Positions 1 to 10,034 of a DNA stretch of 64,000 nt are shown here, one piece after another; the first letter of the stretch is position 1; the number at the start of each line of letters is the position of its first letter. The position numbers were made by a program, and so were the translations under genes. The stretch lies in contig NZ_JACIJF010000001.1 in NCBI RefSeq assembly GCF_014199255.1, forward strand, positions 310,001-374,000. Direction: 5' to 3'. Below the pieces are notes generated by a model. The model worked only from the letters and a program-made list of their open reading frames with translations. It ran no database searches and was not told where the DNA came from. Source of the DNA: Sphingomonas xinjiangensis (lineage in GTDB: Bacteria > Pseudomonadota > Alphaproteobacteria > Sphingomonadales > Sphingomonadaceae).

Positions 1-1205
1 CGGTATATAGCGGCGGATCAGTCCGCAATTCGGTCCGCGCTGCCGAAACGCGCGTCAATGCAGGCAGGGCCAATCTGCGCGGAGTGGAGGCCGATACCTT
101 CACGTCCGTCGTTACTGCTTATGTCGACGTGATCCGAAACGAGGCGATCGTCCGCCTGAACCAGCAAAATGTCCGCGTGCTGCAGGTGAACCTTCAGGCA
201 ACCCGCGACCGCTTCGAAGTCGGCGACCTCACCCGCACCGACGTTGCCCAGTCCGAGGCGCGGCTGGCGCTGGCGCAGAGCCAGCTTCGCAGTGCCGAAG
301 CGCAGCTGATCGGCAGCCGCGAAACCTATATCCGCGTGGTCGGCACCCCGCCCGGCGTGCTCGCGCCGCCCCCGCCATTGCCTAACCTTCCCGACGACGC
401 ACAGCTCGCCGAACAGACCGCGCTGGCGAACAATCCGTTCCTGGAAGCCGCGCAGCTGCAGCGCGACGCCACCCGCTTCGATGTCCGCGTCTCCCGCGCC
501 GGCCGCTTACCGCAGCTGAGCCTCGGCGTCGGCGGGAATTATTACAACAATTTGGGCTCCGTCCCCGGAATCGCGGCGCAGGAAGTATCCGGCAGCGGCT
601 TCTCGACTTCGCTGGGCGCGCAGGTGACGTTGCCGCTCTTCCAGGGCGGTCGCCCCGCGGCGCAAGTGCGGCAGGCCCAGGCACGCGAAGCCTCGGCCAT
701 CGAGTCGGTGACGCTCGCCGAACGCGGCGTGATCGCGCAGGCGCGCTCGGCCTATGCCTCTTATCAAGGCGCGTTGCAGGTCATCGAATCGTCGCGCGTT
801 GCCGTGGAGGCCAATCGGCTCAGCCTTGAAGGCGTGCGGGCGGAGAACAGCGTCGGCACCCGCACCATCCTCGACATCCTCAACGCCGAACAGGAGTTGC
901 TGAACTCGCAGGTGCAGTATGTCACTGCCGAGCGCGACGCCTATATCGCCGGCTTCTCGCTGCTCGCCGCAATGGGTCGCGCCGAAGCCTCGGACCTCAA
1001 CCTGGGCGATGGCCCGCTCTATGATCCCGAAGTTAATTATAACCGCGTGAAAGGCCGCTGGAACGATTGGGCAGACGATCGCGCGCCGCAGGCGGTGGGC
1101 ACTTCAACGGCCGGAACGCCGGTGCAGGGCGCGACGGTCGCCCCGGGCCGATTGGATCCGGTTCTGCAGCGACCAGTTGACACGAACCGGACAAACCCGG
1201 ATTGA
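1..1205 (+). CDS. TolC-family outer membrane efflux protein (5' partial)
   Basis: The reading frame is open from base 3 with no stop, so the gene begins before the window; an internal GTG at 84 is not the real start. About 400 residues are visible. The family forms the outer-membrane and periplasmic tunnel of type I secretion or RND/MFS efflux systems. Visible family marks are long amphipathic helices rich in Ala, Gln and Arg, and the segment around DRFEVGDLTRTDVAQSEA, a conserved stretch of the TolC/OEP repeat that recurs later as NRLSLEGVRAENSVGTRTILD. Both OEP repeats are therefore present. The C-terminal tail is Pro/Thr-rich and probably disordered. No inner-membrane partner is visible, because upstream sequence is missing. 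The family call is secure; the transport partner is unknown. Confidence 0.93.
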   Translation, partial: VYSGGSVRNSVRAAETRVNAGRANLRGVEADTFTSVVTAYVDVIRNEAIVRLNQQNVRVLQVNLQATRDRFEVGDLTRTDVAQSEARLALAQSQLRSAEAQLIGSRETYIRVVGTPPGVLAPPPPLPNLPDDAQLAEQTALANNPFLEAAQLQRDATRFDVRVSRAGRLPQLSLGVGGNYYNNLGSVPGIAAQEVSGSGFSTSLGAQVTLPLFQGGRPAAQVRQAQAREASAIESVTLAERGVIAQARSAYASYQGALQVIESSRVAVEANRLSLEGVRAENSVGTRTILDILNAEQELLNSQVQYVTAERDAYIAGFSLLAAMGRAEASDLNLGDGPLYDPEVNYNRVKGRWNDWADDRAPQAVGTSTAGTPVQGATVAPGRLDPVLQRPVDTNRTNPD

Positions 1206-1210
1206 GCGAA

Positions 1211-1222
1211 GTGGTTAACCAC
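1211..1222. promoter_or_regulatory. TTAACC palindrome upstream of the PopZ-like gene
   Basis: A perfect 12-base palindrome GTGGTTAACCAC lies 18 bases before the ATG of the PopZ-like gene. It contains TTAACC on both strands, which resembles the half-site of the alphaproteobacterial cell-cycle regulator CtrA. It sits just after the TolC stop, so it could serve a promoter for the next gene. The role is inferred from the motif only. Confidence 0.35.
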
Positions 1223-1239
1223 GCGACAGGGTGCGGGCG

Positions 1240-1692
1240 ATGGGGGATTTGAGTACCGAGCCGTCGATGGAAGAGATCCTCTCCTCCATCAAACGCATCA
1301 TAGCTGAGGAGGGCGAGGCTGCGGTGACGACGCGCAGCCGGCGCGGTCGGTCGGCTGCGCGCCGCGAGCCACTCATCCCGGAGGGCGGGGATGAGGATGA
1401 GATTCTCGAACTCAGCCAGCCGGTGACCGAGGCGAAGCCTCATGCATCTGTGCCCGAGAGCACGGCCGCAGAGGCGATCCTCTCCGAGCGCGCCGCTGAA
1501 GCGACTCGCGGCCCGCTCGAGGCTTTGTCGCGGATCGTGGTCAAGCCTGAGATCCCCGGGTCGGACACGCTTGAGGGCATGGTGCGCGATATGCTGAAGC
1601 CTATGCTCCGCGACTGGTTGGACGAAAATCTTCCGCACATCGTCGAAACGATGGTTGCACGCGAAATCTCGCGGATCACTGGCCGCAACTAA
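1240..1692 (+). CDS. PopZ-like polar organizing protein (DUF2497)
   Basis: A 150-residue acidic protein. The N-terminus holds the short conserved helix EPSMEEILSSIKRIIAEE, the partner-binding helix of PopZ and DUF2497 proteins. The middle (about residues 30-85) is charged and low in complexity, and the C-terminus (about 100-150) holds two predicted helices ending VETMVAREISRITGRN, matching the oligomerization region. In Caulobacter, PopZ forms a polar network that anchors the ParB-origin complex. I chose ATG 1240 over the in-frame GTG at 1231, because a purine-rich ACAGG lies about nine bases before it. The gene stands alone between tolC and an S9 peptidase. Family call firm; polar role inferred. 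Confidence 0.85.
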   Translation: MGDLSTEPSMEEILSSIKRIIAEEGEAAVTTRSRRGRSAARREPLIPEGGDEDEILELSQPVTEAKPHASVPESTAAEAILSERAAEATRGPLEALSRIVVKPEIPGSDTLEGMVRDMLKPMLRDWLDENLPHIVETMVAREISRITGRN

Positions 1693-1752
1693 GGACTGCG
1701 CGTCGGGCAGGGAAGGATTGCGGCGCCGCTGCGTTCCTGCTCTATCTCGCGC

Positions 1753-3792
1753 ATGAAGCACATCCTGCTCGCGGGCGCTTCGCTCGCTTCCGCTGCCGCG
1801 CCGGCCTGGGCGCGGGACCTCACCACGGAAGATGTCGCAACGCTCTCGCGCGTCGGCGCGCCTGCCGTATCACCCGATGGCCGCTGGCTCGTCTGGCAGC
1901 AGCGCGAAACCGATCTCGCCGCCAATCGCGGGCGGCTGGATCTCTGGCGGCTCGACCTTCGCCGGAAGGGCGCTGTGCCCGAGCGGCTGATCGCCGAGGC
2001 CGAGGTGAATGAGACGGCGCCGCAATTCTCGCGCGATGGCGGTACCGTGTACTTCCAGTCGGATAAGGGCGGCGAGGATGCCGTCTGGAGCGTTCCCATA
2101 GCCGGCGGCGCTCCCACCCAGCTGACTCACATCCCTGGCGGCTTCAGCGGCTTCAAGGCGTCACCCGACGGTACCAAGTTGCTGGTCTGGGCCGACCGCA
2201 AGCCGGGCGCGCCCAGCCTCGAGCCTGCGATGGTCAAAAAGGACGCGCACGCCGGCTCGGGACGGAAGTATGACCAGCTGTTCGTACGCCACTGGAACAC
2301 ATGGTCAAACGGCGAGCGCTCGCAGCTATTTGTCCTTCCGCTCTCCCCGGCCGGTGCGACCGGCAGCGGCGCCCCCATCGTCGGCCAGCTGATCGGCGAC
2401 ACGCCGTCCAAACCGTTCGGTGGCGGCGAGGAACTCGCCTGGAGCGCCGATGGCAAGACCGTTTACTTCGCGTTGCGCGAAGCAGGCCGGATCGAAGCGA
2501 CCTCCACCAATCTCGACATCTTCGCCGCGCCCGCCGATGGCTCTGCCGCGCCGGTCAACCTCACCGCCGACAATGACGGTACCGACACGCTGCCCACCGT
2601 CTCGCCCGACGGCAAGTGGCTCGCTTATGTCTCAATGGCGCGCCCCGGCTACGAAGCCGATCGCCAGGTCCTCAAGCTGCGCAATCTCGCCACTGGCGAA
2701 GTCCGCGCGCTAACGGAAGGCTGGGATCGTTCGGTCGCCTCGATCGCCTGGGCGCCCGACGGCAAGCGCCTCTACGTCACTGCGCAGGACACGCAGGAAG
2801 AGCCGCTCTTCACAGTCGATGTGAAGAGCGGCAAGGTCGCGCGGCTGACGCAGCAGGGTGTCGTCGGCGCCGTGCTGCCGACTCCCACCGGCGCGGTGTT
2901 CGCGATGAACAGCCTGACCGCGCCTGACGACTTCTACGCCCTCACCGGCAGGAAGGTCACGCGCCTCACCTCAGTTAATGCCGCCAAGCTCGCGGGCATC
3001 GATATGCCCAAGGTCGACCGGTTCAGCTTCGCCGGCGCCAATGGCGACACCGTGTGGGGGTATTCGGTGCGTCCGGCGAGCCTCGCCGCCGGCACCAAGG
3101 CCCCGGTCGCCTTCATCGTCCATGGCGGGCCTCAAGGATCGAGCAACAACAGCTGGTCCTATCGCTGGAACCCGGCTGTGTTCGCCGGCGCCGGTTACGC
3201 TGTGGTCTCGGTCGATTTCCACGGCTCCACTGGCTATGGCCAGGCTTTCACCGACGCGATCCGCAACAATTGGGGTGGCTGGCCGCTCGAGGACCTGCAA
3301 AAGGGCCTCGCCGCGGCGACGGCAAAGTTCTCGTACCTGGACGGCGGCAACGCCTGCGCGCTCGGCGCCTCCTATGGCGGTTATATGATGAACTGGATCG
3401 AAGGGCAGTGGCCCGATCGCTTCAAGTGCATCGTTCAGCATGACGGCGTGTTCGACGCCCGCGCCATGGCCTACGAGACCGAAGAGCTTTGGTTCGACGA
3501 GTGGGAGCATGGCGGCAAGACCTATTATGAGGACCCGCACGCGTTCGAGAAGTGGAACCCGGTCCACCACGTGGCCAAGTGGAAGACGCCCCAGCTGGTG
3601 ATCACCAGCGAGAAGGACTTCCGCATCCCCTATACGCAGGGTCTCGCCGCGTTCACCGCGCTGCAACGCCAGGGCGTCGACAGCCGCCTGCTGGTGTTCC
3701 CCGACGAGAACCATTGGGTACTCAAGCCCAAGAACTCCCTGCAATGGTATGGCGAAGTGCTTGGCTGGTTGGGGAAGTACACGGCCAAGTGA
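1753..3792 (+). CDS. S9 family prolyl oligopeptidase (dipeptidyl/acylaminoacyl peptidase type), secreted
   Basis: A 679-residue serine peptidase with a signal peptide (MKHILLAGASLASAAAPAWA, cleavage expected after AWA), so it should act in the periplasm. Residues about 25-410 carry repeated SPDGxxL/SADGKTVYF motifs of a beta-propeller (WD40-like/TolB-like). The C-terminal alpha/beta hydrolase domain has the nucleophile elbow GASYGGYM (Ser540), with Asp622 in SEKDFRI and His654 in DENHWV completing the expected triad. Family members trim short peptides, often after proline or from acylated N-termini. The substrate cannot be read from sequence. It is likely transcribed alone; a small hairpin follows the stop. 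Confidence 0.92.
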   Translation: MKHILLAGASLASAAAPAWARDLTTEDVATLSRVGAPAVSPDGRWLVWQQRETDLAANRGRLDLWRLDLRRKGAVPERLIAEAEVNETAPQFSRDGGTVYFQSDKGGEDAVWSVPIAGGAPTQLTHIPGGFSGFKASPDGTKLLVWADRKPGAPSLEPAMVKKDAHAGSGRKYDQLFVRHWNTWSNGERSQLFVLPLSPAGATGSGAPIVGQLIGDTPSKPFGGGEELAWSADGKTVYFALREAGRIEATSTNLDIFAAPADGSAAPVNLTADNDGTDTLPTVSPDGKWLAYVSMARPGYEADRQVLKLRNLATGEVRALTEGWDRSVASIAWAPDGKRLYVTAQDTQEEPLFTVDVKSGKVARLTQQGVVGAVLPTPTGAVFAMNSLTAPDDFYALTGRKVTRLTSVNAAKLAGIDMPKVDRFSFAGANGDTVWGYSVRPASLAAGTKAPVAFIVHGGPQGSSNNSWSYRWNPAVFAGAGYAVVSVDFHGSTGYGQAFTDAIRNNWGGWPLEDLQKGLAAATAKFSYLDGGNACALGASYGGYMMNWIEGQWPDRFKCIVQHDGVFDARAMAYETEELWFDEWEHGGKTYYEDPHAFEKWNPVHHVAKWKTPQLVITSEKDFRIPYTQGLAAFTALQRQGVDSRLLVFPDENHWVLKPKNSLQWYGEVLGWLGKYTAK

Positions 3793-3802
3793 CGGCATTC
3801 CC

Positions 3803-3817
3803 CTCCCTAAAAGGGAG
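3803..3817 (+). terminator. Weak hairpin after the S9 peptidase gene
   Basis: CTCCCT and AGGGAG form a six-base stem around an AAA loop, 11 bases after the stop codon. There is no T-run after it, so factor-independent termination is doubtful. Confidence 0.3.
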
Positions 3818-3822
3818 CGGCT

Positions 3823-3960
3823 AGGGGTGGGTTTAGCGAGGCTCGGTGCCTCGCTGCCCGCTTGAACGCTTCGTGGTTCTTGGGCGGCCAGCCCCTCCTT
3901 GCCAGCAGCGATGGGCGTACGGCTTGTGCACGCGCTGCACACCCCGCTAAAGCCCACTCC
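3823..3960. repeat. REP-like imperfect inverted repeat between the S9 peptidase gene and valS
   Basis: The left arm GGGGTGGGTTTAGCG (about 3824-3838) is nearly complementary to the right arm CGCTAAAGCCCACTCC (3945-3960), with one base inserted. The arms enclose about 105 bases with a second GGCTCGGTGCC palindrome. The shape resembles the short interspersed palindromic elements common between sphingomonad genes. It leaves almost no spacer before the valS start, so it forms most of the valS leader. Confidence 0.5.
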
Positions 3961-3961
3961 T

Positions 3962-6637
3962 ATGACCGAGCTTCCCAAAACCTTCGACCCCGCCGAAATC
4001 GAGTCCCGCTGGTACGGCCATTGGGAAGACAAGGGCCTGTTCGCTCCCGAGCGCCCGGGTGCCGATCCGTGGACACTGGTCAACCCGCCGCCCAACGTCA
4101 CCGGCAGCCTCCATATCGGCCATGCGCTTGACAACACTCTTCAGGACATTCTCGTCCGGCACGCCCGCCTGAAAGGCAAGGACGCGCGCTGGGTGGTCGG
4201 CACCGATCATGCCGGCATCGCCACCCAGATGGTCGTTGAGCGCCAGCTCAACGCCAAGCAGCAGAAGCGCACCGATTTCACCCGCGAGGAATTCATCGCG
4301 AAGGTTTGGGAGTGGAAGGAAGAAAGCGGCGGGGAGATCACCCAGCAGCTCCGCCGCCTCGGCTGCTCGATGGACTGGACCAATGAGCGCTTCACCATGG
4401 ACGAGGGCTTCTCGAAAGCCGTACTCAAGGTGTTCGTCGAGCTCCACAAGCAGGGGCTGATCTACCGCGACAAGCGGCTGGTGAACTGGGACGCCAAACT
4501 CGGCACCGCGATCAGCGACCTCGAAGTCGAGACCAAGGACGTCAAGGGCAGCTTCTGGCGCCTGCGCTATCCGCTGGAGGACGCAAGCGGCTTCATTGAA
4601 GTGGCTACCACGCGGCCCGAGACGATGCTCGCCGACATGGCCGTCGCGGTGAACGCCGGCGACGAACGCTACACCGCACTGGTGGGCAAGAAGGTCCGCC
4701 TGCCGATCACCGGCCGTCTCGTCCCCATCATCACCGACGATCATGCCGATCCCGAACTTGGCTCGGGCGCGGTCAAGATCACCCCCGGACACGACTTCAA
4801 CGACTTCGAGGTTGGCCGCCGTGCTGGCATCGAGGCGCGCGACATGCTCAACATGCTGGACGCCAAGGCCCGCATCATTCAGACCGCCGACGGCCTGATC
4901 CCCGACGACCTGCTCGGCCTCGACCGGTTCGAGGCGCGCAAAGTGATTGTTCAGCGGCTGAAGGACGACGGGGTCCTGATCCCGCACCTCGACAAGGAAG
5001 GCGCCGAGCATGACGCCGAGCCGCGCACCATCGCCACCCCGTTCGGCGACCGCTCGGGCGACGTGATCGAGCCCTGGCTGACCGACCAATGGTATGTCGA
5101 CGCCGCCACCCTCGCCAAGCCGGCGATCGAGGCGGTCCGCTCGGGCGCGACCAAGATCGTGCCGAAAAGCTGGGAAAAGACCTATTTCAATTGGATGGAG
5201 AACATCCAGCCCTGGTGCGTTTCGCGCCAGCTTTGGTGGGGGCACCAGATCCCGGCTTGGTTCGCCGAGGACGGCAGCATCTATGTCGCCGAAACCGAGG
5301 CCGAGGCACAGGCTGCGGCGGGTGAAGACGTCGCCCTGACGCGCGATCCGGACGTTCTCGACACTTGGTTCTCCTCGGCACTGTGGCCCTTCGCCACGAT
5401 GGGCTGGCCCGACGCCGATGTGAAGGCCGCGGGCCGTTATCCTAACGACGTACTGATCTCAGGCTTCGACATCCTGTTCTTCTGGAACGCGCGCATGATG
5501 ATGCAGGGTTTGCACTTCATGGATGAAGTGCCGTTCAAGACCTTGTATCTGCACGGTCTTGTCCGCGCATCCGACGGGCAGAAGATGTCCAAGTCCAAGG
5601 GCAATGTCGTTAATCCGCTCGGGTTGATCGACAAATACGGCGCCGATGCGCTGCGCTTCTTCATGGCGGCAATGGAGAGCCAGGGTCGCGATATCAAAAT
5701 GGATGAGAAGCGGATCGAGGGCTATCGCAACTTCGCGACCAAGCTTTGGAATGCCGCGCGCTTCTGCCAGTCCAACGGCATCGGCGCGAGCACCACGCTT
5801 GAGCCACCATCTGCGGAACTCGCGGTAAATCGCTGGATCATCGCGGAAACTGTTGCGGCAGTGCAATCGCTCGACCTTGCGCTTGTCGATCTGCGCTTCG
5901 ATGAAGCCGCGAACACGGTGTATCAGTTCACTTGGAGCCGGTTCTGCGACTGGTATCTCGAACTGATCAAGCCGGTGCTGCAGGGCGAGGGTGTCGCCGG
6001 TGCAGATGAGACCCGCGCCGTTGCCGGCTGGGTGCTCGATCAGATCCTCGTCATGCTCCACCCGTTTATGCCCTTCATCACCGAAGAGCTGTGGTCCAAG
6101 ATGGGGCCGCGCAGCCATGAACTGATCGTCGCGAGCTGGCCGATGGCAGACGCCCGCGCGCTCGATCCAGAGGCGGCTGCGGAAGTCGACTGGCTGATCC
6201 GCCTGGTGAGCGAAGTTCGCGCCGCGCGCACCGAGCTCAACGTGCCCCCTGGCGCACGGCTGCCGATCCATGTCCGTGACGCCAGCGGCGAAACCGCCGA
6301 TCGGCTTCAGCGGCAGGACGCTGCACTTGCCCGTCTCGCCCGCGTCGATCAGGCGAGCGGCGAAGTACCTGCGGGCGGCGCACTCCAGATCATCGTCGAC
6401 GAGGCGACCTTCGTCATACCGCTCGGCGACGTGGTCGATCTCGACGCCGAGAAGGCCCGCCTCGCTAAGGCGATCACCGCCGCGGAGAAGGAGCGCGACG
6501 CTCTAGCGGGGCGGCTCGGCAACCCTAGCTTCGTCGAGCGTGCAAAGCCCGAAGCGGTGGACAAGGCCCGCGCGGACCATGCCGAAAAGGCAGCGGAAGC
6601 CGAACGGCTTTCAGCTGCGCTCGCTCGCTTGGGCTAA
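3962..6637 (+). CDS. valS: Valyl-tRNA synthetase
   Basis: An 891-residue class Ia synthetase that charges tRNA-Val with valine. The HIGH signature appears as LHIGH near residue 50 in [12 protein letters not shown], and the KMSKS loop as [10 protein letters not shown] near residue 541. Between them is the CP1 editing domain (about 180-350, with [15 protein letters not shown]), which removes mischarged threonine. The anticodon-binding domain and a C-terminal coiled coil (about 825-885, [22 protein letters not shown]) complete the usual layout. The frame is open 21 codons further upstream, but the start at [14 protein letters not shown] fits the family and avoids the repeat. Length is normal. 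Confidence 0.98.
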   Translation: MTELPKTFDPAEIESRWYGHWEDKGLFAPERPGADPWTLVNPPPNVTGSLHIGHALDNTLQDILVRHARLKGKDARWVVGTDHAGIATQMVVERQLNAKQQKRTDFTREEFIAKVWEWKEESGGEITQQLRRLGCSMDWTNERFTMDEGFSKAVLKVFVELHKQGLIYRDKRLVNWDAKLGTAISDLEVETKDVKGSFWRLRYPLEDASGFIEVATTRPETMLADMAVAVNAGDERYTALVGKKVRLPITGRLVPIITDDHADPELGSGAVKITPGHDFNDFEVGRRAGIEARDMLNMLDAKARIIQTADGLIPDDLLGLDRFEARKVIVQRLKDDGVLIPHLDKEGAEHDAEPRTIATPFGDRSGDVIEPWLTDQWYVDAATLAKPAIEAVRSGATKIVPKSWEKTYFNWMENIQPWCVSRQLWWGHQIPAWFAEDGSIYVAETEAEAQAAAGEDVALTRDPDVLDTWFSSALWPFATMGWPDADVKAAGRYPNDVLISGFDILFFWNARMMMQGLHFMDEVPFKTLYLHGLVRASDGQKMSKSKGNVVNPLGLIDKYGADALRFFMAAMESQGRDIKMDEKRIEGYRNFATKLWNAARFCQSNGIGASTTLEPPSAELAVNRWIIAETVAAVQSLDLALVDLRFDEAANTVYQFTWSRFCDWYLELIKPVLQGEGVAGADETRAVAGWVLDQILVMLHPFMPFITEELWSKMGPRSHELIVASWPMADARALDPEAAAEVDWLIRLVSEVRAARTELNVPPGARLPIHVRDASGETADRLQRQDAALARLARVDQASGEVPAGGALQIIVDEATFVIPLGDVVDLDAEKARLAKAITAAEKERDALAGRLGNPSFVERAKPEAVDKARADHAEKAAEAERLSAALARLG

Positions 6638-7518
6638 GGCCGGGGCGCCATGACTTCGATCACCCCGGGAGCGATCCTGGCGGTGGTCGGGGTATGGGCA
6701 AGCACTTCGCCATCGATCGAGATGGGCAGGGGCGGCTCGGTGGCGATCTCCAGCGAAGTGCCGCTGAATTCCACCACATCCTCGTGTCGCGTCTTCAGGC
6801 GCAGCGCAGAGGCCGCCCAATTGTGAACCAGTCGTCGCTTCAGCGGCCCTTTAACTGCCTGTACTACAATTTGGCCGCTATCCAGCTGCGCGCTTTCCAC
6901 CAGCTCGGTTCCTCCATGGAACGGCCCGTTGGAGATGCGCACTTCCACCACCTTCAGCCGCTGAGCATCGGCTCCCGATCCAACGATCAGCGTAAAAGGC
7001 TTGAACCGGACAAACTGAAGCGTTGCCCAGCTTAGATAGCCCGCGCGGCCGAACCAGCGCTTGAGCAGGTGGGGCACCGTCTCGGCGATCTTCGGCGAAA
7101 GCCCGATGGCTGCGGCATTGGCGAAATAGTCGTCGCCGATCATCCCCAAATCGATGCGTCGTGGCGCGCCGTTGACGATCACATCGACGGCGCCGTTTAC
7201 GTCGAGCGGGATGCCCAGTGAGCGCGAGAAGCTGTTGGCAGTGCCCAGTGGCAGCACGCCCAGCTTCACGCCTTTGCCGACGATCAGGTCCACCATGCAA
7301 CTGATCGTCCCGTCGCCGCCGCCCAGGATCAGGACCTCCGGATCTGATCGCAACGCTTCCGTAACAACTTGGTCCAGTTTCCTCGGATCATCGACCGCGT
7401 AGGCGTCGACCAGATAGTCGAGTTCGTCAAACCGGGCACAAGCGCGATCGAACCATCGCTGCCCGCTACGCGATCTGGTGTTCACCACCATCACCGCCTT
7501 GGCCGAACTTTTCGTCAT
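6634..7518 (-). CDS. Diacylglycerol kinase family lipid kinase (YegS/DgkB-like)
   Basis: A 294-residue DAGK-catalytic-domain protein. The ATP-binding signature [13 protein letters not shown] is near residue 65, followed by [19 protein letters not shown], the second conserved block of this family. Relatives phosphorylate diacylglycerol or other lipids at the cytoplasmic membrane face. I chose the ATG at 7518 ([12 protein letters not shown]), because GGGAGGACAG lies directly before it; a longer frame to 7608 would overlap the divergent MATE gene. The stop overlaps the end of valS by four bases (convergent). The true lipid substrate is unknown. Confidence 0.88.
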   Translation of the reverse strand: MTKSSAKAVMVVNTRSRSGQRWFDRACARFDELDYLVDAYAVDDPRKLDQVVTEALRSDPEVLILGGGDGTISCMVDLIVGKGVKLGVLPLGTANSFSRSLGIPLDVNGAVDVIVNGAPRRIDLGMIGDDYFANAAAIGLSPKIAETVPHLLKRWFGRAGYLSWATLQFVRFKPFTLIVGSGADAQRLKVVEVRISNGPFHGGTELVESAQLDSGQIVVQAVKGPLKRRLVHNWAASALRLKTRHEDVVEFSGTSLEIATEPPLPISIDGEVLAHTPTTARIAPGVIEVMAPRP

Positions 7519-7592
7519 CTGTCCTCCCACGGGGAACGTATCGGGAGTGCAACGCTTGTCAGCGGCGGGATGATCCAGAAGCGGAACTACGT

Positions 7593-9029
7593 ATGGCACA
7601 ACCGGCACGGCGCGATCTGACGGAGGGGCCGATCGGCCGCACGCTGCTGCTCTTTGCCTTGCCGACCCTGGGCTCCAATGTGCTTCAGTCGCTCAACGGA
7701 TCGATCAACACCATCTGGGTGGGTCGCTTTCTGGGCGAGAGTGCATTGGCCGCGACCTCCAACGCCAACATCATCATGTTCCTGTTGTTCGGCGCGGTCT
7801 TCGGTTTCGGTATGGCTGCCACGGTGTTGATCGGCCAAGCGATGGGGCGCCACGATGTCGACGCTGCCCGTCAGGCATTCGGTGCAGCGGTCGGCCTGGT
7901 GCTCGGTGGCGCGGTTGTGGTTGCGGTGCTCGGCTATCTTCTCTCACCGGCGATCCTCCGTCTGCTAGCAACGCCGGGCGACGCAATGCCGCTAGCGCAA
8001 AGCTATTTGCAGGTGATCTTCCTAGGACTGCCCGCTGCGATGCTGCTGGTGCTCCTGATGATGGGCCTGCGCGGTGCCGGTGATGCGATGACGCCTTTGT
8101 GGTTCATGGTGCTGAGCGTGGTGCTCGACGCGGGGCTTAACCCCATCCTGATCCTTGGGCTTGGACCCGCGCTGCGGATGGGTATCGCCGGATCCGCCGC
8201 CGCGACGCTGATCGCAAATCATGTAGCGGTGCTCGGCCTGGTGGCGATGATTTACCTTCGAAACCTCCCCATTCGGCTGCGCGGCAGCGAAGTCCGTTAT
8301 CTACTTCCCAGCGCATCGCTGATGCGGGTAATCGTCGGCAAGGGCCTGCCCATGGGTGCGCAGATGCTCGTTATGTCATTGGCTGGGCTCACCATGGTCG
8401 GCTTGGTCAATCGGCTGGGGGTGGAGACCGTCGCAGCCTACGCCGTGTCGCAGCAGCTGTGGACCTATATCCAAATGCCAGCGATGGCGATCGGCGCAGC
8501 CGTCAGTGCCATGGCGGCGCAGAATATAGGCGCCGGCGCGTGGGACCGGGTAGGTGGAATCACCCGCGCCGGATTGATCTACAACTGCCTGATCACTGGC
8601 GCGATGGTCGCGGCGGTGCTGCTGTTCGATCGGCCGGTGATGACGCTGTTCGTCGGGGAGGGCAGCCCCGCGCTGCCGATCGCGCGCCACATTCAGCTTA
8701 TCGCCAGCTGGAACTTCGTGCTGTTCGGAATGACCATGGTTCTGTTCTCGACGGTGCGTGCCAATGGGGCGGTTTGGATGCCGCTGCTCGCGCTCATCGT
8801 CGCCATGTACCCGGTGCGCATCGGTTTTGCGATTGGCGCTCAGCCGACGCTTGGAAGCGATGCATTATGGTGGAGCTTCCCGATCGGCTCGCTGGCAGCG
8901 CTTGTTCTGGCAGCGAGCTATTATCGCTCCGGCAAGTGGCGAAAAGGCGCGATCCTTCGCCAGCGCGAGGGACATGAGCATGCACTCGCCTCGACGGAGC
9001 CGGCCGGGCGCTTGCAACCTACTGGCTGA
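7593..9029 (+). CDS. MATE family multidrug/toxin efflux transporter
   Basis: A 478-residue inner-membrane protein with about 12 hydrophobic segments in two similar halves. The N-terminus TEGPIGRTLLLFALPTLGSNVLQSLNGSINTIWVGR is split here by the first helix and is the classic MatE start, with the expected aligned repeat near residue 245 (VGKGLPMGAQMLVMSLAG). MATE proteins expel cationic drugs or metabolites by sodium or proton antiport. It is divergent from the lipid kinase (74-base spacer, which must hold both promoters). hemB starts 18 bases after its stop, so the two may be co-transcribed. The substrate cannot be predicted. Confidence 0.92.
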   Translation: MAQPARRDLTEGPIGRTLLLFALPTLGSNVLQSLNGSINTIWVGRFLGESALAATSNANIIMFLLFGAVFGFGMAATVLIGQAMGRHDVDAARQAFGAAVGLVLGGAVVVAVLGYLLSPAILRLLATPGDAMPLAQSYLQVIFLGLPAAMLLVLLMMGLRGAGDAMTPLWFMVLSVVLDAGLNPILILGLGPALRMGIAGSAAATLIANHVAVLGLVAMIYLRNLPIRLRGSEVRYLLPSASLMRVIVGKGLPMGAQMLVMSLAGLTMVGLVNRLGVETVAAYAVSQQLWTYIQMPAMAIGAAVSAMAAQNIGAGAWDRVGGITRAGLIYNCLITGAMVAAVLLFDRPVMTLFVGEGSPALPIARHIQLIASWNFVLFGMTMVLFSTVRANGAVWMPLLALIVAMYPVRIGFAIGAQPTLGSDALWWSFPIGSLAALVLAASYYRSGKWRKGAILRQREGHEHALASTEPAGRLQPTG

Positions 9030-9047
9030 GGGAGCATCAACCGCCGC

Positions 9048-10034
9048 ATGAGTCAGTATCCCGCGCTTCGCCTTCGCCGCACCCGTGTCGCTGCCTGGAG
9101 CCGGCGGATGTATGCCGAGAATGTGCTCACGCCAGCCGACCTGATCTGGCCCATGTTCGTGACCGAGGGCGAGGGTGAAGAGCCGATCGCTGCGCTGCCG
9201 GGCGTGTCGCGGTGGTGCTTGAAGGGGATCGTCGAGCAAGCCCGTCAGGCACGCGCGCTCGGCATTCCGTGTGTGGCGCTGTTTCCGAACACCCCGCCGG
9301 CACTGCGTAGCGAGGACGGGCGCGAGGCGCTGAACCCAGACAATCTGATGTGCCGCGCGATCCGCGAAATCAAGAATGCCGTACCTGAGGTAGGAGTGCT
9401 GACCGATGTCGCGCTCGATCCCTACACCAGTCACGGCCATGACGGGATCGTCGATGCAGGTGGATACGTCCGCAACGACGATACGGCTGCTGTGCTCGCG
9501 GACCAGGCGCTGGTTCAGGCCGACGCAGGATCGGACATTGTTGCTCCCTCCGATATGATGGACGGCCGCATCGGTCTGATCCGCAGCGCGCTCGAGACCA
9601 ATGGTCACAGCAATGTACAGATCATGGCCTATGCGGCGAAATATGCCAGCGGCTTCTATGGTCCGTTTCGCGATGCGGTCGGCTCAAGCGGGCTGCTGAA
9701 AGGCGACAAAAAGACGTATCAGATGGACCCAGCCAACGCTGAGGAGGCCTTGCGCGAAGTATCGCTTGATCTGAGCGAGGGCGCCGATAGCGTGATGGTC
9801 AAGCCGGGGTTGCCCTATCTGGACATCATTTTGCGGGTAAAGACCGCGTTTGAGGTACCGGTATTCGCGTATCAGGTTTCGGGGGAATATGCGATGATCG
9901 AAGCCGCCGCGGCAGCGGGTGCCGGCGATCGCGACGGCTTGGTCGTGGAAACGTTGATGGCCTTCAAACGAGCAGGGTGTTCGGGCGTTCTGACGTATCA
10001 CGCGCCGCACGCCGCCCGGTTGATGGGGGCATGA
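9048..10034 (+). CDS. hemB: Delta-aminolevulinic acid dehydratase (porphobilinogen synthase)
   Basis: A 328-residue cytoplasmic enzyme that condenses two 5-aminolevulinate molecules to porphobilinogen in haem synthesis. The Schiff-base lysine lies in VMVKPGLPYLDI, and a second active-site lysine in MAYAAKYASGFYGPFRDA. The metal site reads DVALDPYTSHGHDGI: where zinc enzymes have a CxCxxxxxxxxC pattern, this one has Ala and Asp. That is the magnesium-type site known from plants and some alphaproteobacteria. The stop overlaps the next ATG in an ATGA junction, which suggests translational coupling to the acetyltransferase gene. Confidence 0.97.
   Translation: MSQYPALRLRRTRVAAWSRRMYAENVLTPADLIWPMFVTEGEGEEPIAALPGVSRWCLKGIVEQARQARALGIPCVALFPNTPPALRSEDGREALNPDNLMCRAIREIKNAVPEVGVLTDVALDPYTSHGHDGIVDAGGYVRNDDTAAVLADQALVQADAGSDIVAPSDMMDGRIGLIRSALETNGHSNVQIMAYAAKYASGFYGPFRDAVGSSGLLKGDKKTYQMDPANAEEALREVSLDLSEGADSVMVKPGLPYLDIILRVKTAFEVPVFAYQVSGEYAMIEAAAAAGAGDRDGLVVETLMAFKRAGCSGVLTYHAPHAARLMGA

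Noticed and set aside
2971..5245. Long minus-strand frames opposite the S9 peptidase and valS genes
   Set aside because: Overlap real genes completely, with composition typical of antisense frames in GC-rich DNA.
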